Positions 8,287-17,032 of a stretch of DNA of 36,093 nt are shown one piece after another (within the stretch, counting starts at the first letter, position 1; the number at the start of each line of letters is the position of its first letter). The stretch is from contig DATKDU010000441.1 in the NCBI GenBank assembly GCA_035512595.1, forward strand, positions 1 to 36,093, read 5' to 3'. This DNA comes from DATKDU01 sp035512595 (lineage in GTDB: Bacteria; Planctomycetota; Planctomycetia; Pirellulales; Pirellulaceae). The notes beneath the pieces were generated by a model. That model did not search any database and was not told the DNA's origin. It saw only the letters and a program-made list of their open reading frames with translations. A program made the position numbers and the translations under genes.

Positions 8287-8362
8287 CAGCGCGCAAACCG
8301 AGCGCCGGGGCGGTGCCGGGCCGGTGAGGAGCTTTCTTGACGGTCAGGGCCTCACCGGCCGC
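8287..8362. repeat. hairpin repeat, copy 3
   Basis: The third copy, with 11-bp perfect arms at 8319-8329 and 8350-8360. It lies between the start of the PKD-like gene and the 3' end of the DUF1559 gene. Copies 2 and 3 share the full-length left part (CGCCGGGGCGGTGCCGGG), which copy 1 has partly lost. Confidence 0.85.
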
Positions 8363-8410
8363 TTCTTCTCAAGGATCGGGAATCAGGTGTCAGGTGCGAG
8401 CAAGACCGGC

Positions 8411-9385
8411 TCAATAATCACCGGCCGAAATGACTTCCCCGCCGGCGCGCGTCACCAGTGCGGCGAAAACGCGGATGTCGATATGAGAACTCAATAAGCG
8501 CACCGAACCGTCCCCCAGCACGGCATTGGCGCCGCTGGGATGGAATCCATAAACTTCGCGATTGTTCGTGCAATTCACCGCACACGGCCCGAAAGAGGCC
8601 GTCCCGTCCGGAGTGGCCCCACGGCCCCACAGCAGGTTCCGCGAGGCCCAAGGACCTCCACTTACCCAGACGTTGGCTATCTGTCGGCGTCCCTGCCACA
8701 GTTGCGGCCGCCCCGCGCATTCGGCGATCAGGATTGTGTGCGAGGTCCCGTCCTGGATATCCGCCATGCTCCTGGCAGCGTTGAGAGGGAAGACTCCCTC
8801 GTAATGCCCCCGCTCGTCGCGCGGGCCGGCGGGGGGATCGACCACGCCAGCGAGTGCCAGGCCGCTGTCCACGGTGCCCATGCCCGCGTAGTCTCCGCAG
8901 GCGGCAGTGCCGCTGTAGGGCACTTCTGGCGGCGGGGAGAGCGTGGGGAGCGAGCCGTCCGTAAGCCTGTTCGCCTGCGCCGACGGACACTGCCAGATTC
9001 TCAACTGCGTGTTCACAGCCCACTGGTTCGGCGTGTCGAACCAGGAGGCGTCCCAGTCGTAGCGGCTGGCAAGCGGTTGCTGTTCCAGGTAGGGCAGCAG
9101 GTAAGTCCCCAGCCCGTGGTGCTTCAGCCCGAGGTATTGCGGGAAGGCGGGACTGAGCGGCCCCACCGCGCCCGGCGGAAACGTGCGTTGGTCGTCGTGG
9201 TAATGGTGCAGCGCCAGCCCGAGTTGCTTGACGTTGTTGGCGCAGGCCAGGCGGCGGGCGGCCTCGCGCCCCGCCTGAACGGCTGGCAGCAGCAGCGCCA
9301 TCAGGACCCCGATGATGGCGATCACAATCAGCAGTTCGACGACCGTAAAGCCGCGTCGCTGAGGGGTCGCTAAGGGAGGAAGCAT
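8411..9385 (-). CDS. DUF1559 protein with type II/IV pseudopilin N-terminus
   Basis: A 324-residue member of a family greatly expanded in planctomycetes. A short basic leader ends in RRG|FTVVELLIVIAIIGVL, the prepilin-peptidase recognition motif with the conserved Glu at +5. It is followed by a hydrophobic helix and AAVQAGREAARR-like sequence. The DUF1559 globular region contains the usual NNVKQLGLALHHYHD, CPSA, DGTSHTILIAE and FHPSGANAVLGDGSVR motifs. After processing it would be assembled or retained at the cytoplasmic membrane or secretion apparatus. The ATG at 9385 is preceded by AGGTG. It starts 15 bases after the kinase gene ends, so it may belong to the sigma factor-kinase transcript. 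Confidence 0.92.
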   Translation of the reverse strand: MLPPLATPQRRGFTVVELLIVIAIIGVLMALLLPAVQAGREAARRLACANNVKQLGLALHHYHDDQRTFPPGAVGPLSPAFPQYLGLKHHGLGTYLLPYLEQQPLASRYDWDASWFDTPNQWAVNTQLRIWQCPSAQANRLTDGSLPTLSPPPEVPYSGTAACGDYAGMGTVDSGLALAGVVDPPAGPRDERGHYEGVFPLNAARSMADIQDGTSHTILIAECAGRPQLWQGRRQIANVWVSGGPWASRNLLWGRGATPDGTASFGPCAVNCTNNREVYGFHPSGANAVLGDGSVRLLSSHIDIRVFAALVTRAGGEVISAGDY

Positions 9386-9400
9386 GTCAGCACCTGGGGG

Positions 9401-12400
9401 CTAGTCCAATTGGATCGAGTTATCGCCGGGGACGTTGGAGTTCGAGCTGGGGACTTGCGAGTCGCTCCCTGGCATCATGTCCCAAACTTTCACGGTCTTA
9501 TCGCGGCTTCCGGAGACCAAGCGCCGGCCGTCGGGACTGAAGGCCAGGCTGCTGACGAGGCCCGTGTGACCACGGAAGTTGCGGACGAGCGTGCCGGCGC
9601 GGCTGTCCCAGATTTTCACGGCGCTGTCTTCGCCCCCCGAGGCGACCCATCGGCCATCGTCAGCGGGGCTGAATGCCACGGTATAGACCTCTCCGTTGTG
9701 TCCCTGGAGCGTCTGAAGCTCCCGGCCTGTCTCGACCTCCCAGATGATGATCGTGTTCTTCTTGCCCCCCGCGGCCAGCCGTTGGCCGTCCGGGCTGAAG
9801 GCCACGTTCAAACATGGTCCGGGGACCCGCCCCTGGAACTCGCGATGAGGTTCTTTTTGCGTCTGATCGAGCCGCTTTGCGTCCCAGATGTTCACCTTTC
9901 CGTCACCGCTCGCCGAGGCGAGCCACCGTCCGTCCTTCTCGGGGCTGAAGACCAATCCTCGGATTTCCTTTGCGTGCTTGCCCAGCTTGTGGACCTTCGC
10001 GCCCGTTTCGGCATTCCAAACTTCCACGTCCCCATTCTGTTTTCCCGTGACCAGGCGCCAGCCGTCGGGGCTGAACGCCACGGCGAAGTAGGGTACCGCG
10101 TCGGGCGCCGCGAATTCCGGCTCGGAAGAACCATAAAGGTCCCTGGTCTTGAATTCGAAGATTCCGCGTCCGCTCTCCGCGTCCCAGATCTTGACCGCAT
10201 GCCTGGGACCATCCGCGCCGGCCGAAGCGATGCGCAGGCCATCGGGCGGCTGCCAGGCCACGGACCAGGTCATGATCTTGTGGGCCGGGTGATCGAGACT
10301 CACCTGCCCGGTCGCCGGGTCCCAGACCTTCGCGAGTCCGCCGTGGCCGGCCGAAACAATCTTCCGGCCGTCGGGGCTGAACGCCACGCTTCGGAGCTCA
10401 TCGGTGTGTTCCGTGAACGTCAGACTTTCCTGCCCCTCGTTTGCCCGGAGTGGACTCGCGTCCCAAATGCGGATGGTTCCGTCGGGGCTGGCCGACGCCA
10501 GGCGCCACCCTTCGGGATCGGGGCTGAAGGCCAGGCATTTGCACTCCTCGGCATGTCCCCGCAGCCCGAGCACCTCCCGGCCGGTCGCCGCATCCCAAAC
10601 GCGGACGATCTTGTCTTCGCCGGCGGAAGCGAGGCGCCGGCCGCTGGGACTGAAGGCGACGCACAGGACGTTTCCGGTATGGAGAAAGGTGCTGAGAAGC
10701 TCGCCGCTGGTCGTGTCGTACACGGCCACGCTGCGGTCCAAGCTGGCCGAGGCCAGCCGCCCGCCGTCGGGGCTGAACGCCAGCGCGCTGACCGGCAAGG
10801 TATGCGCGGGCAAAGTGCGGAGCAACTCCCCCGTTTCCACGTCCCAAAGCCTCTGAAGTTGCTGCGCGGCGCCTCCCGTCGCCAGGCGGCGCCCGTCGGG
10901 GCTGAACGCCACGGGGAGGGCATGGAGTTCGTATTCCTGCCAGGGGTTACTTGGCCGATCGTTCTCCCAGTCCCAGAGCGTCACGACGCCCTCGTTTCCC
11001 GCCGCGAGAAGCCGGCCGTCGGGCGGACGGAACGCGACGGTGTACGCTCCGCCAAGGCTGCGAACGGCGTGGCACGGACGCCTGAACAGCTCTTGGCCGG
11101 TCGTCAAGTCCCACACTTTGACCTGCAGATCTGCGCCGGCGGTGGCCAGGTGATTGCCGTGGGGGTGGAATACCACGCAGACCACGGAACCCGAGTGCGC
11201 GCGGAAGGTCTGGAGCAGGTCGCCCGTCTTGCTGTTCCAGATCTTCACCATTCCGTCACCGCCCGCGGAGGCCAGCCGCTCGCCGTCGGGGCTGAACGCC
11301 ACGGCGTTAAACTCTGTGTTGTCCTGGATAACCAACGGCTCGACCCGGCAAAGCCGCATCAGGTAACGCCATTCCCACTGGCGAAGATCTTCCGGACAGG
11401 CCTCGAGTAGTTTCAAAGTCCGGGCCAGGTTGTCCGACGACAGCTCGCGGTCCGCCAGCGTGATGCGATGAAAGTTCGCCTCCTCCCGCTCTCGGGCGAG
11501 CGACTGCCGCTCTCGGCCCAGCGATTCCGTCAATTCCTGATTGGCGCGCCACACCAGGACCGTACTGACCGCCAGCGCTGCCAATGCCAGGAGGGCCGCG
11601 ACGGCCACCACTGACACGCTGGCCAGGGCCCCCTTGTGGCGACGGGCCAGCTTGCGGAACCGGTACAAGATCGACGGCGGACAGGCTAACACCGGCTCGT
11701 CTGCCAGATACCGCTCGACGTCTTTGGCTAGACCGCTGGCCGTTTCGTAGCGCCGGTTGCGATCCTTCTCCAGGCACTTCATCACGATCCAGTCCAACTC
11801 GCCGCGGACGAGCTTGCTCAGGCGGGCCGGCTCGATGAGACGTTGAGCAGCGATGGACGCCAGCGTGCCGCTGCCGCTGATCCGCGTGCTGGGTTTTTGA
11901 GGCTCCTGCTCGCGGATAATGCGGCGGATCTCGTCGAAGGCCGCCTGCTTGAACTGCTCCTTGCTGACGGGCGTGGAACCGGTGAGCAATTCGTACAGGA
12001 GCACCCCCAGCGAGTAGATGTCGCTGCGGGTGTCGATATCGGTGCCGCTCATCGCCGCCTGCTCGGGGCTCATATAAAGCGGCGTGCCGATCATCTGAGC
12101 GAATTCGGTGAACAGCGTCTTCTCCGTGAGCTGCTGCCCCATCGCCTTGGCCACGCCAAAGTCGATCACTTTCACCACCGGCTCCCCGTCCTGCTGCGTG
12201 ACCAGCACGTTGGTCGGCTTGATGTCCCGATGGATGATCCCCTTGGTGTGCGCGTGCTGGATCGCCTGGCAGACCGAGGCAAACAGCTCCAGTCGCTCGC
12301 GGACAGGCAAGTTGTTCTCGTCGCAGTACTGGGTGATGGGAATGCCGCGGACCAGCTCCATGACGAAGTACGGGCGGCCGACCGATTGCGGATTTCGGAT

Positions 12401-12901
12401 TTCGGATTGCGGATTGGAGGCAGACGACTCCTCGTCAATCCGCAATCCGCAATCCGCCATCCGCAATGGAATTGTTCCCGCGTCCAGCACCTTGGCGATA
12501 TTCGGATGGTCCATCACCGCCAGCGCCTGCCGTTCGGCCTCGAAGCGGGCGATCACCTGCCGCGTGTCCATCCCCGGCTTGATGACCTTGAGCGCCACTT
12601 TGCGGCGGACCGGCTCGATCTGCTCGGCCATAAAAACCACGCCAAAGCCCCCTTCGCCGATCTGCTGGAGCAGCTTGTAGGGGCCGATCTTCATGCCGGG
12701 CTGTTCGTTCAAGGGCTGGTCGAGCGTGACCTCGAAGGAGGAGACTTCCATAAAGCTGCCGAGCTGGTGGTGCTCCTCCAGCAGGGATTCCACCCGCTGG
12801 CGCAGGGGGGTGTCACCCCTGCAGGCGGTGTCGAGGAATAGGGCGCGGTCCGCAGCATCCCCCTTGTGCAAGGCTGCCGCGAAGATTTCTCGCTCGGTCA
12901 T
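9401..12901 (-). CDS. serine/threonine protein kinase with 14 WD40 repeats
   Basis: A 1166-residue Hanks-type kinase. The kinase domain (about 74-400) has the glycine loop IGEGGFGVVF (81-90), Lys105 in VALK, HRD at 224-226, DFG at 247-249 and APE-like MSPE. It is predicted to be active. A single membrane span (about 424-451) puts the C-terminal part outside the cytoplasm. That part holds a coiled linker (SLGRERQSLAREREEANF) and then 14 WD40 repeats by my count, enough for two seven-bladed propellers. Residues 144-174 (ending NPQSEIRNPQS) are an insertion between DAGT and GRPYFVMELV, encoded by a palindromic heptamer repeat (12383-12470). It lies 90 bases downstream of an ECF-like sigma factor, a common planctomycete arrangement. 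Substrate and signal are unknown. Confidence 0.93.
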   Translation of the reverse strand: MTEREIFAAALHKGDAADRALFLDTACRGDTPLRQRVESLLEEHHQLGSFMEVSSFEVTLDQPLNEQPGMKIGPYKLLQQIGEGGFGVVFMAEQIEPVRRKVALKVIKPGMDTRQVIARFEAERQALAVMDHPNIAKVLDAGTIPLRMADCGLRIDEESSASNPQSEIRNPQSVGRPYFVMELVRGIPITQYCDENNLPVRERLELFASVCQAIQHAHTKGIIHRDIKPTNVLVTQQDGEPVVKVIDFGVAKAMGQQLTEKTLFTEFAQMIGTPLYMSPEQAAMSGTDIDTRSDIYSLGVLLYELLTGSTPVSKEQFKQAAFDEIRRIIREQEPQKPSTRISGSGTLASIAAQRLIEPARLSKLVRGELDWIVMKCLEKDRNRRYETASGLAKDVERYLADEPVLACPPSILYRFRKLARRHKGALASVSVVAVAALLALAALAVSTVLVWRANQELTESLGRERQSLAREREEANFHRITLADRELSSDNLARTLKLLEACPEDLRQWEWRYLMRLCRVEPLVIQDNTEFNAVAFSPDGERLASAGGDGMVKIWNSKTGDLLQTFRAHSGSVVCVVFHPHGNHLATAGADLQVKVWDLTTGQELFRRPCHAVRSLGGAYTVAFRPPDGRLLAAGNEGVVTLWDWENDRPSNPWQEYELHALPVAFSPDGRRLATGGAAQQLQRLWDVETGELLRTLPAHTLPVSALAFSPDGGRLASASLDRSVAVYDTTSGELLSTFLHTGNVLCVAFSPSGRRLASAGEDKIVRVWDAATGREVLGLRGHAEECKCLAFSPDPEGWRLASASPDGTIRIWDASPLRANEGQESLTFTEHTDELRSVAFSPDGRKIVSAGHGGLAKVWDPATGQVSLDHPAHKIMTWSVAWQPPDGLRIASAGADGPRHAVKIWDAESGRGIFEFKTRDLYGSSEPEFAAPDAVPYFAVAFSPDGWRLVTGKQNGDVEVWNAETGAKVHKLGKHAKEIRGLVFSPEKDGRWLASASGDGKVNIWDAKRLDQTQKEPHREFQGRVPGPCLNVAFSPDGQRLAAGGKKNTIIIWEVETGRELQTLQGHNGEVYTVAFSPADDGRWVASGGEDSAVKIWDSRAGTLVRNFRGHTGLVSSLAFSPDGRRLVSGSRDKTVKVWDMMPGSDSQVPSSNSNVPGDNSIQLD
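12383..12470. repeat. in-frame palindromic heptamer repeat inside the kinase gene
   Basis: The left half is built of GATTGCG/GATTTCG heptamers. The right half is built of CAATCCG heptamers, the reverse complement. The two are separated by about 15 bases. The unit is inserted in frame without stops and encodes about 30 residues that do not fit the conserved kinase sequence on either side. The same heptamer (GATTGCG) recurs at 20879-20899. Confidence 0.85.
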
Positions 12902-12991
12902 GGCACGACGCTTTCGGAAACGGGTCTATTCCTCAGTGCGTATTTGGGGTGCCAACTCGGCAAAGAAAATGGCCCGCGCGCGCAAAAAGCG

Positions 12992-13549
12992 TCATTCTGC
13001 GCTGATTTTCTGGTGCAGCCACGAGCGGGCGTAGGCCCACACGTCGTGGGACGAGCGGACCGAGATGCCCAGCGCCGCCGCCGTCTCGCTGGTATTCAGC
13101 CCGACGAAGAACCGCAGCTTGACGAGACTGGCGGCGACGGGATCGACTTCGGCCAGTTGGTCCAGCACCTCGTCCACCGCCAACAGCTCGTCCGCCGGCC
13201 GGGGAGCGGCAATCGCCGATTCGTGCAGCTCTTCGCGGCCGGCATCGCCGCCACGTTTGACGGCCTTTCGCCGCCGGGCCTGGTCCACCAGGATGCGGCG
13301 CATCGCCTCGGCCGCGGCAGCAAAAAAGTGGCCCCGGCTGCTGAACTGCTGCGCCTGGGGGACATCGACCAGCCGCATATAGGCCTCGTGGACCAGCGCC
13401 GTGGCCTCCAGGCTTTGGCCGGACTTTTCGTGGCAGAGTTTGGCTGCCGCCAGCTTGCGCAGCTCGTTGTAAACCAGCGGCAGTAGTTGTTGGGCGGCCG
13501 CGGGATCTCCCTGGGCGGCCGCTTCGAGAATGGAAGTGACGTCGGTCAT
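12992..13549 (-). CDS. ECF-like RNA polymerase sigma factor
   Basis: A 185-residue sigma factor of the planctomycete ECF-like (sigma70_ECF) type. The region-2 pattern is LLPLVYNELRKLAAAKL...LEATALVHEAYMRL, followed by FFAAAAEAMRRILVDQARRRKAVKRGG. The region-4 helix-turn-helix is LVKLRFFVGLNTSETAAALGIS...WAYARSWLHQKIS. The ATG at 13549 fits the family start, although its ribosome-binding site is poor; an out-of-frame ATG 13 bases upstream has the better one. It directs RNA polymerase to a specific promoter set. Its position just upstream of the WD40 kinase suggests that the two form one signalling unit, with the kinase acting on the sigma factor or its partners (inference). Confidence 0.9.
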   Translation of the reverse strand: MTDVTSILEAAAQGDPAAAQQLLPLVYNELRKLAAAKLCHEKSGQSLEATALVHEAYMRLVDVPQAQQFSSRGHFFAAAAEAMRRILVDQARRRKAVKRGGDAGREELHESAIAAPRPADELLAVDEVLDQLAEVDPVAASLVKLRFFVGLNTSETAAALGISVRSSHDVWAYARSWLHQKISAE

Positions 13550-13595
13550 TAAGGGGCAGCATAGTCGTTCCTCTCCAGAACCTCTAGCGCCAGTG

Positions 13596-14084
13596 TCAGA
13601 CGCTCGCGGGCAGGGCATTCAACTCGGCAATCAGCCGCGGAACTGCTTTCTCCAAGTTGGCCCGGTACAAACGGGCGAAAAGCGGGCCGACGATCCCCGC
13701 GCCCAGTCCCGTCGCCTGCACGACAAAAACTATCTTCGTACGTTCGGCGTCCAGCGCTGCGAATCGGTGGTCGTAAATCACAGTGAACCACAAGAGGCGA
13801 CTGACCCATGCCCAGTTGCGAGGCGGATCGAATTCGGTCATCCGAAATGTCGCCTTCATGCCGTTGGTCAGGTGGAGGACGCCGGTGGACTGCGGTCGGA
13901 GCTCGCCGCGCGGTTCAAGCTCGATCTGCTTGATGTGCGGCGCCCAACTCGGCCATTGCTCGATGCGCGCGAGATGGTCCCAGGCGCGCTGCAAGCCGAC
14001 ATTGACGGTGAATTCCCGCACAATCAGAGTGATCATGGTCCGGTCCAATTTGCCATCCCGACTATGACTATTCCCCATGCGCAT
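13596..14084 (-). CDS. SRPBCC (START-like) lipid-binding family protein
   Basis: The translation follows the polyketide-cyclase/SRPBCC pattern: ITLIVREFTVNVGLQRAWDHLARIEQWPSWAPHIKQIEL at the front, then FRMTEFDPPRNWAWV and a C-terminal helix FARLYRANLEKAVPRLIAELN. This fold makes a hydrophobic cavity for lipids, quinones or polyketides. Two starts are possible. The ATG at 14084 overlaps the end of the upstream UbiB-like gene and has GGAG five bases before it. The ATG at 14036 lies right at the domain start but has no ribosome-binding site. The first is listed because it supports translational coupling. It is probably the last gene of the TetR-UbiB-UbiB operon. Confidence 0.8.
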   Translation of the reverse strand: MRMGNSHSRDGKLDRTMITLIVREFTVNVGLQRAWDHLARIEQWPSWAPHIKQIELEPRGELRPQSTGVLHLTNGMKATFRMTEFDPPRNWAWVSRLLWFTVIYDHRFAALDAERTKIVFVVQATGLGAGIVGPLFARLYRANLEKAVPRLIAELNALPASV

Positions 14085-15507
14085 ACTCGCTCCGGTCCCA
14101 GCCCGTCAGGCCGATGTCCGCTTCGGCCAGGGGCGCCACGTCGATCTTGGCCTTGAGCCGATAAAGAAGCGCGCGAATGCCGAACGTCTGCCGGGCGATG
14201 ACGGGCTGACAAGGGCAACCGCGGACGAAGCGCTTGCGGCCGATCTCCACCATCAACTCGACGCCGCGGCGGAAGTCGGCCTCGTCGCCGAAATCGAACG
14301 GCCCGCCAGCGTAGCGACCCTTCCCCAGCCAGTCGAACAATTGCTCGACCAGCCGCAGCCAATGGTCGTTCGCCGGGTCGTCGCTGATGTTGTGCAACTG
14401 CTTGAGCGCCTTGATGCGGTCGTCGCGCAGGCCGGTGGTATGCGCCCGATCGACAATCCGCATGTGTTCCCACAAGTCGTCATTCAGCTCAAGCACGAAG
14501 CCAAAGTCGATCAGGCCCAGCCGGCCGTCGTCCAGCAGCAGGAAATTGCCCGGGTGGATGTCGGCATAGAACAGCCGACCGACGTACATCATGCGATACC
14601 AGGCCCGCAAAATCTTGCGGGCAAGTTCGTTGCGCTCCTCCTGCGAGGGATTGCGGGCGACGAACTCATCGAGCGTCTTGCCCGCCAGGTAATCCATCGT
14701 CAGCACGCGGCTGGTGGAGTGCTGTTGATACACTCGCGGCACGATGATATCGTCCTCGTCGCGGAAGAGCCGCCGCACGCGCTCTTGCATCGCCGCTTCC
14801 TGCTCGTAGTCCGTTTCACGCTCCAGGCGCAATCGCAAATCTTCGAATTGCGATTTGAGATTATCCCAGTCGCGGCTGAAGCGCGTCGGCAGCAGAAAGA
14901 AGAACAGGTTGCGAAAGTCCTGGCGGATCGTGCGGGCGATGCCGGGGTACTGAATCTTGACGGCCACTTCTTCGCCGGATTTGAGCCTGCCGCGATGGAC
15001 CTGGCCCAGCGAGGCCGCGGCAAAGGCCCGCCGGTCGATGGCGGCAAAGCGCTCCAGCGGATCGCCCCCCAACTCGTTGTGGACCAGCTCTGTCAGCAGC
15101 GACCAGTGCATCGGCGGTGCGTCGTAGTGCAGTCTCTCCAGCGTCTCGACCAGCGCGTGGGGCAAAATGTCGGGAAAATTGGCCATCATCTGGCCGACCT
15201 TCATCGTTGCACCGCGCAAGTAGCTCATCGAGTCCAGCACCCGCAGGGCCGTACCCCACTGCGTTTCGGCCAGCAGCCGTTCCTTCTCGGCGGCGTTCTT
15301 GAACCAGCCGCGGAACCAAAGGAACAGGTACGCCGCACCGATCTCGGCGTGCAGCGTGCCCAGCACCCGCAGCCGGCGAAAGGCCCCCACAGGAACCGGG
15401 CGCAGGGCCCAGTCCTCCAGCAACTCCGGCAGCGACCCCTTGGGTCGGTCGGCAAGCTCCCCGATCGGTTCGGGAAGTGCGTGCATCAGCTCGGCAACCG
15501 TCGGCAT
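14068..15507 (-). CDS. ABC1/UbiB (AarF) atypical kinase-like protein, second paralog
   Basis: A 479-residue member of the ABC1/UbiB/COQ8 family. It has the family hallmarks: the KxGQ motif (GATMKVGQ, about 103-106), the Ala-rich nucleotide loop AAASLGQVH with VAVK, the ExD motif (RETDYE), HPGNFLL and the metal-binding IDFG. Such proteins are ATPases or kinases tied to isoprenoid-quinone biosynthesis or lipid handling. No C-terminal transmembrane pair is seen. The ATG at 15507 was chosen because the upstream paralog starts with the same MPTVAELM-ALPEP; an in-frame GTG at 15537 is less likely. It has the same length as the paralog, from which it is separated by 81 bases, and it overlaps the SRPBCC gene. 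Confidence 0.9.
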   Translation of the reverse strand: MPTVAELMHALPEPIGELADRPKGSLPELLEDWALRPVPVGAFRRLRVLGTLHAEIGAAYLFLWFRGWFKNAAEKERLLAETQWGTALRVLDSMSYLRGATMKVGQMMANFPDILPHALVETLERLHYDAPPMHWSLLTELVHNELGGDPLERFAAIDRRAFAAASLGQVHRGRLKSGEEVAVKIQYPGIARTIRQDFRNLFFFLLPTRFSRDWDNLKSQFEDLRLRLERETDYEQEAAMQERVRRLFRDEDDIIVPRVYQQHSTSRVLTMDYLAGKTLDEFVARNPSQEERNELARKILRAWYRMMYVGRLFYADIHPGNFLLLDDGRLGLIDFGFVLELNDDLWEHMRIVDRAHTTGLRDDRIKALKQLHNISDDPANDHWLRLVEQLFDWLGKGRYAGGPFDFGDEADFRRGVELMVEIGRKRFVRGCPCQPVIARQTFGIRALLYRLKAKIDVAPLAEADIGLTGWDRSEYAHGE

Positions 15508-15588
15508 GTTGATACCCTGGAACTTTCTTATCTTCACATGTTTGGCGCAAATCGTGATTTGCGGCGATACGCGGAGCGTTCCTGTTAA

Positions 15589-17028
15589 TTATCGTGGCGG
15601 CGCATACTCGCTCCGGTCCCAGCCGGTGGCCTTGACCTCTTCCTCGGCAATCTGCGCCACGTCGATCTTGGCCTTGAGCTGGTAGAGCATCGACCGCCAG
15701 GCGAACTGCTGCCGGGCGATCATCGGCGTGCAGGGGCGGCCACGGTTGTAGCGCTTGCGGAGCATTTCCACGAACAGGTCGATGCCGCGGCGGAAATCGG
15801 CCTCGTCGGCAAAATCGAATTCGCCGCCGCAGTAGCGCGATTGCCATTGCCAGTCGGCAAATTCGTCACTCACACGAACCCGGTCGCGGTCCTCGGGGCC
15901 GTCGCCGATCCACGACCATTCCTTGAGGCACGCAATCCGCTCGTCGCGATTGCCGGTCGTCAGCGGCCGGTCCATCTTGCGGAACAGCTCCCACAGCGCA
16001 GAGTCGATCTCGATCATGCAGCCGAAATCAAGGATGCCCAGTCGGCCGTCCTCCATGAACAGGAAATTCCCCGGGTGCATGTCGATATAAAGGAGCCGCC
16101 CCGCAAACATCATCCGGTACCAGGCCCGCAGCATCTTCCTGGCGAAGTCATTGCGGACTTCCTGCGAGGGATTGGTCGCCAGGAATTCGTCCATGTGCAT
16201 GCCCTTGAGCCGCTCCATGGTGAGAATCCGCGGCGTGCAGTACTCCGGAAAGACGCGGGGCACGACAATGCCGTCGTCCTCATGGAACAGTGACCGCACC
16301 TTGGCGAGCATGGCCCCCTCGCGCTCGTAGTCAGTTTCCTGCTCGAGTCGCATGCGAAGGTCGTCCCACTGCTCCTTGGTGTTTTCCCAATCGCGGCTCA
16401 GCCGGGCCGGCGTGAGGAACATGACCAGGTTGCGAAAATCGACGCGGATCGTGCGGCCGATGCCCGGATACTGGATCTTCACGGCGACGTCTTCGCCGCT
16501 TTGCAGCCGCGCCCGGTGAACCTGCCCCAGCGAAGCGGCGGCAAAGGCCTGCTTGTCGAACGACGCGAAGACGTTTTCCGGGTCGTCCCCGAGGTCATTG
16601 AAGACCATTTCCTTGAGCAGCGACCAGTGCATCGGCGGCGCGCTGAAGTGAAGCTGCTCGAGCGTCTCGACGAACTCGCGCGGCACGATGTCGGGAAAGT
16701 TGGCCAGCGTCTGGCCGACTTTCATCGTCGCCCCGCGAAGGTAGCTCATCGAATCGAGCACGCGCATTGCCGTCCGCCAGTGCGTCTCCGCCAAATGGCG
16801 CTGGTTGTCGTCGGCATCCTTGAACCAGCCGCGGAGCCAGTGGAATAGGTAAGCGGCGCCGATTTTGGCCTGGAGCGAGCCGAGCACTTGCATCCGGCGG
16901 AACCAGCCGACGGGGACGGGGCGCAGCGACCACGACTCGAGCAACTCTGGAAGCGGGCCATGAGCTTTGGCTTCCGATTCTCCGGCCGGCTCCGGGAGTG
17001 CGGCCATCAGTTCGGCTACAGTGGGCAT
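15589..17028 (-). CDS. ABC1/UbiB (AarF) atypical kinase-like protein, first paralog
   Basis: A 479-residue paralog of the following gene and highly similar along its full length. Motifs: KVGQ (103-106), AAASLGQ (163-169), Lys184 in VAVK, the ETD of the ExD motif (231-233), HPGN (318-321) and LDFG (333-336). All catalytic positions are intact. It starts only four bases after the TetR gene ends, so it is almost certainly co-transcribed with it. Both paralogs end in WDRSEYA. Two intact copies side by side suggest that they divided the task, for example as a heteromer or with different lipid substrates (inference). Confidence 0.9.
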   Translation of the reverse strand: MPTVAELMAALPEPAGESEAKAHGPLPELLESWSLRPVPVGWFRRMQVLGSLQAKIGAAYLFHWLRGWFKDADDNQRHLAETHWRTAMRVLDSMSYLRGATMKVGQTLANFPDIVPREFVETLEQLHFSAPPMHWSLLKEMVFNDLGDDPENVFASFDKQAFAAASLGQVHRARLQSGEDVAVKIQYPGIGRTIRVDFRNLVMFLTPARLSRDWENTKEQWDDLRMRLEQETDYEREGAMLAKVRSLFHEDDGIVVPRVFPEYCTPRILTMERLKGMHMDEFLATNPSQEVRNDFARKMLRAWYRMMFAGRLLYIDMHPGNFLFMEDGRLGILDFGCMIEIDSALWELFRKMDRPLTTGNRDERIACLKEWSWIGDGPEDRDRVRVSDEFADWQWQSRYCGGEFDFADEADFRRGIDLFVEMLRKRYNRGRPCTPMIARQQFAWRSMLYQLKAKIDVAQIAEEEVKATGWDRSEYAPPR

Positions 17029-17032
17029 GGGG

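Noticed and set aside
9410..11410. Long plus-strand open frame (666 codons) opposite the kinase WD40 region
   Set aside because: The kinase reading on the minus strand has clear WD40 repeats. The plus reading is a repetitive antisense of those (PDLHRSVTA, GTEGQ...), as expected from high GC third positions.
12799..12822. Short GCAGGGG...CCCCTGC hairpin near the kinase start
   Set aside because: It is inside conserved coding sequence (GDTPLRQRVESLL), so the symmetry is probably incidental.
14077..15588. Long plus-strand open frame (503 codons) opposite the UbiB-like gene
   Set aside because: It is an antisense artefact: the minus strand has complete ABC1-family motifs and a paralog with the same start and end.
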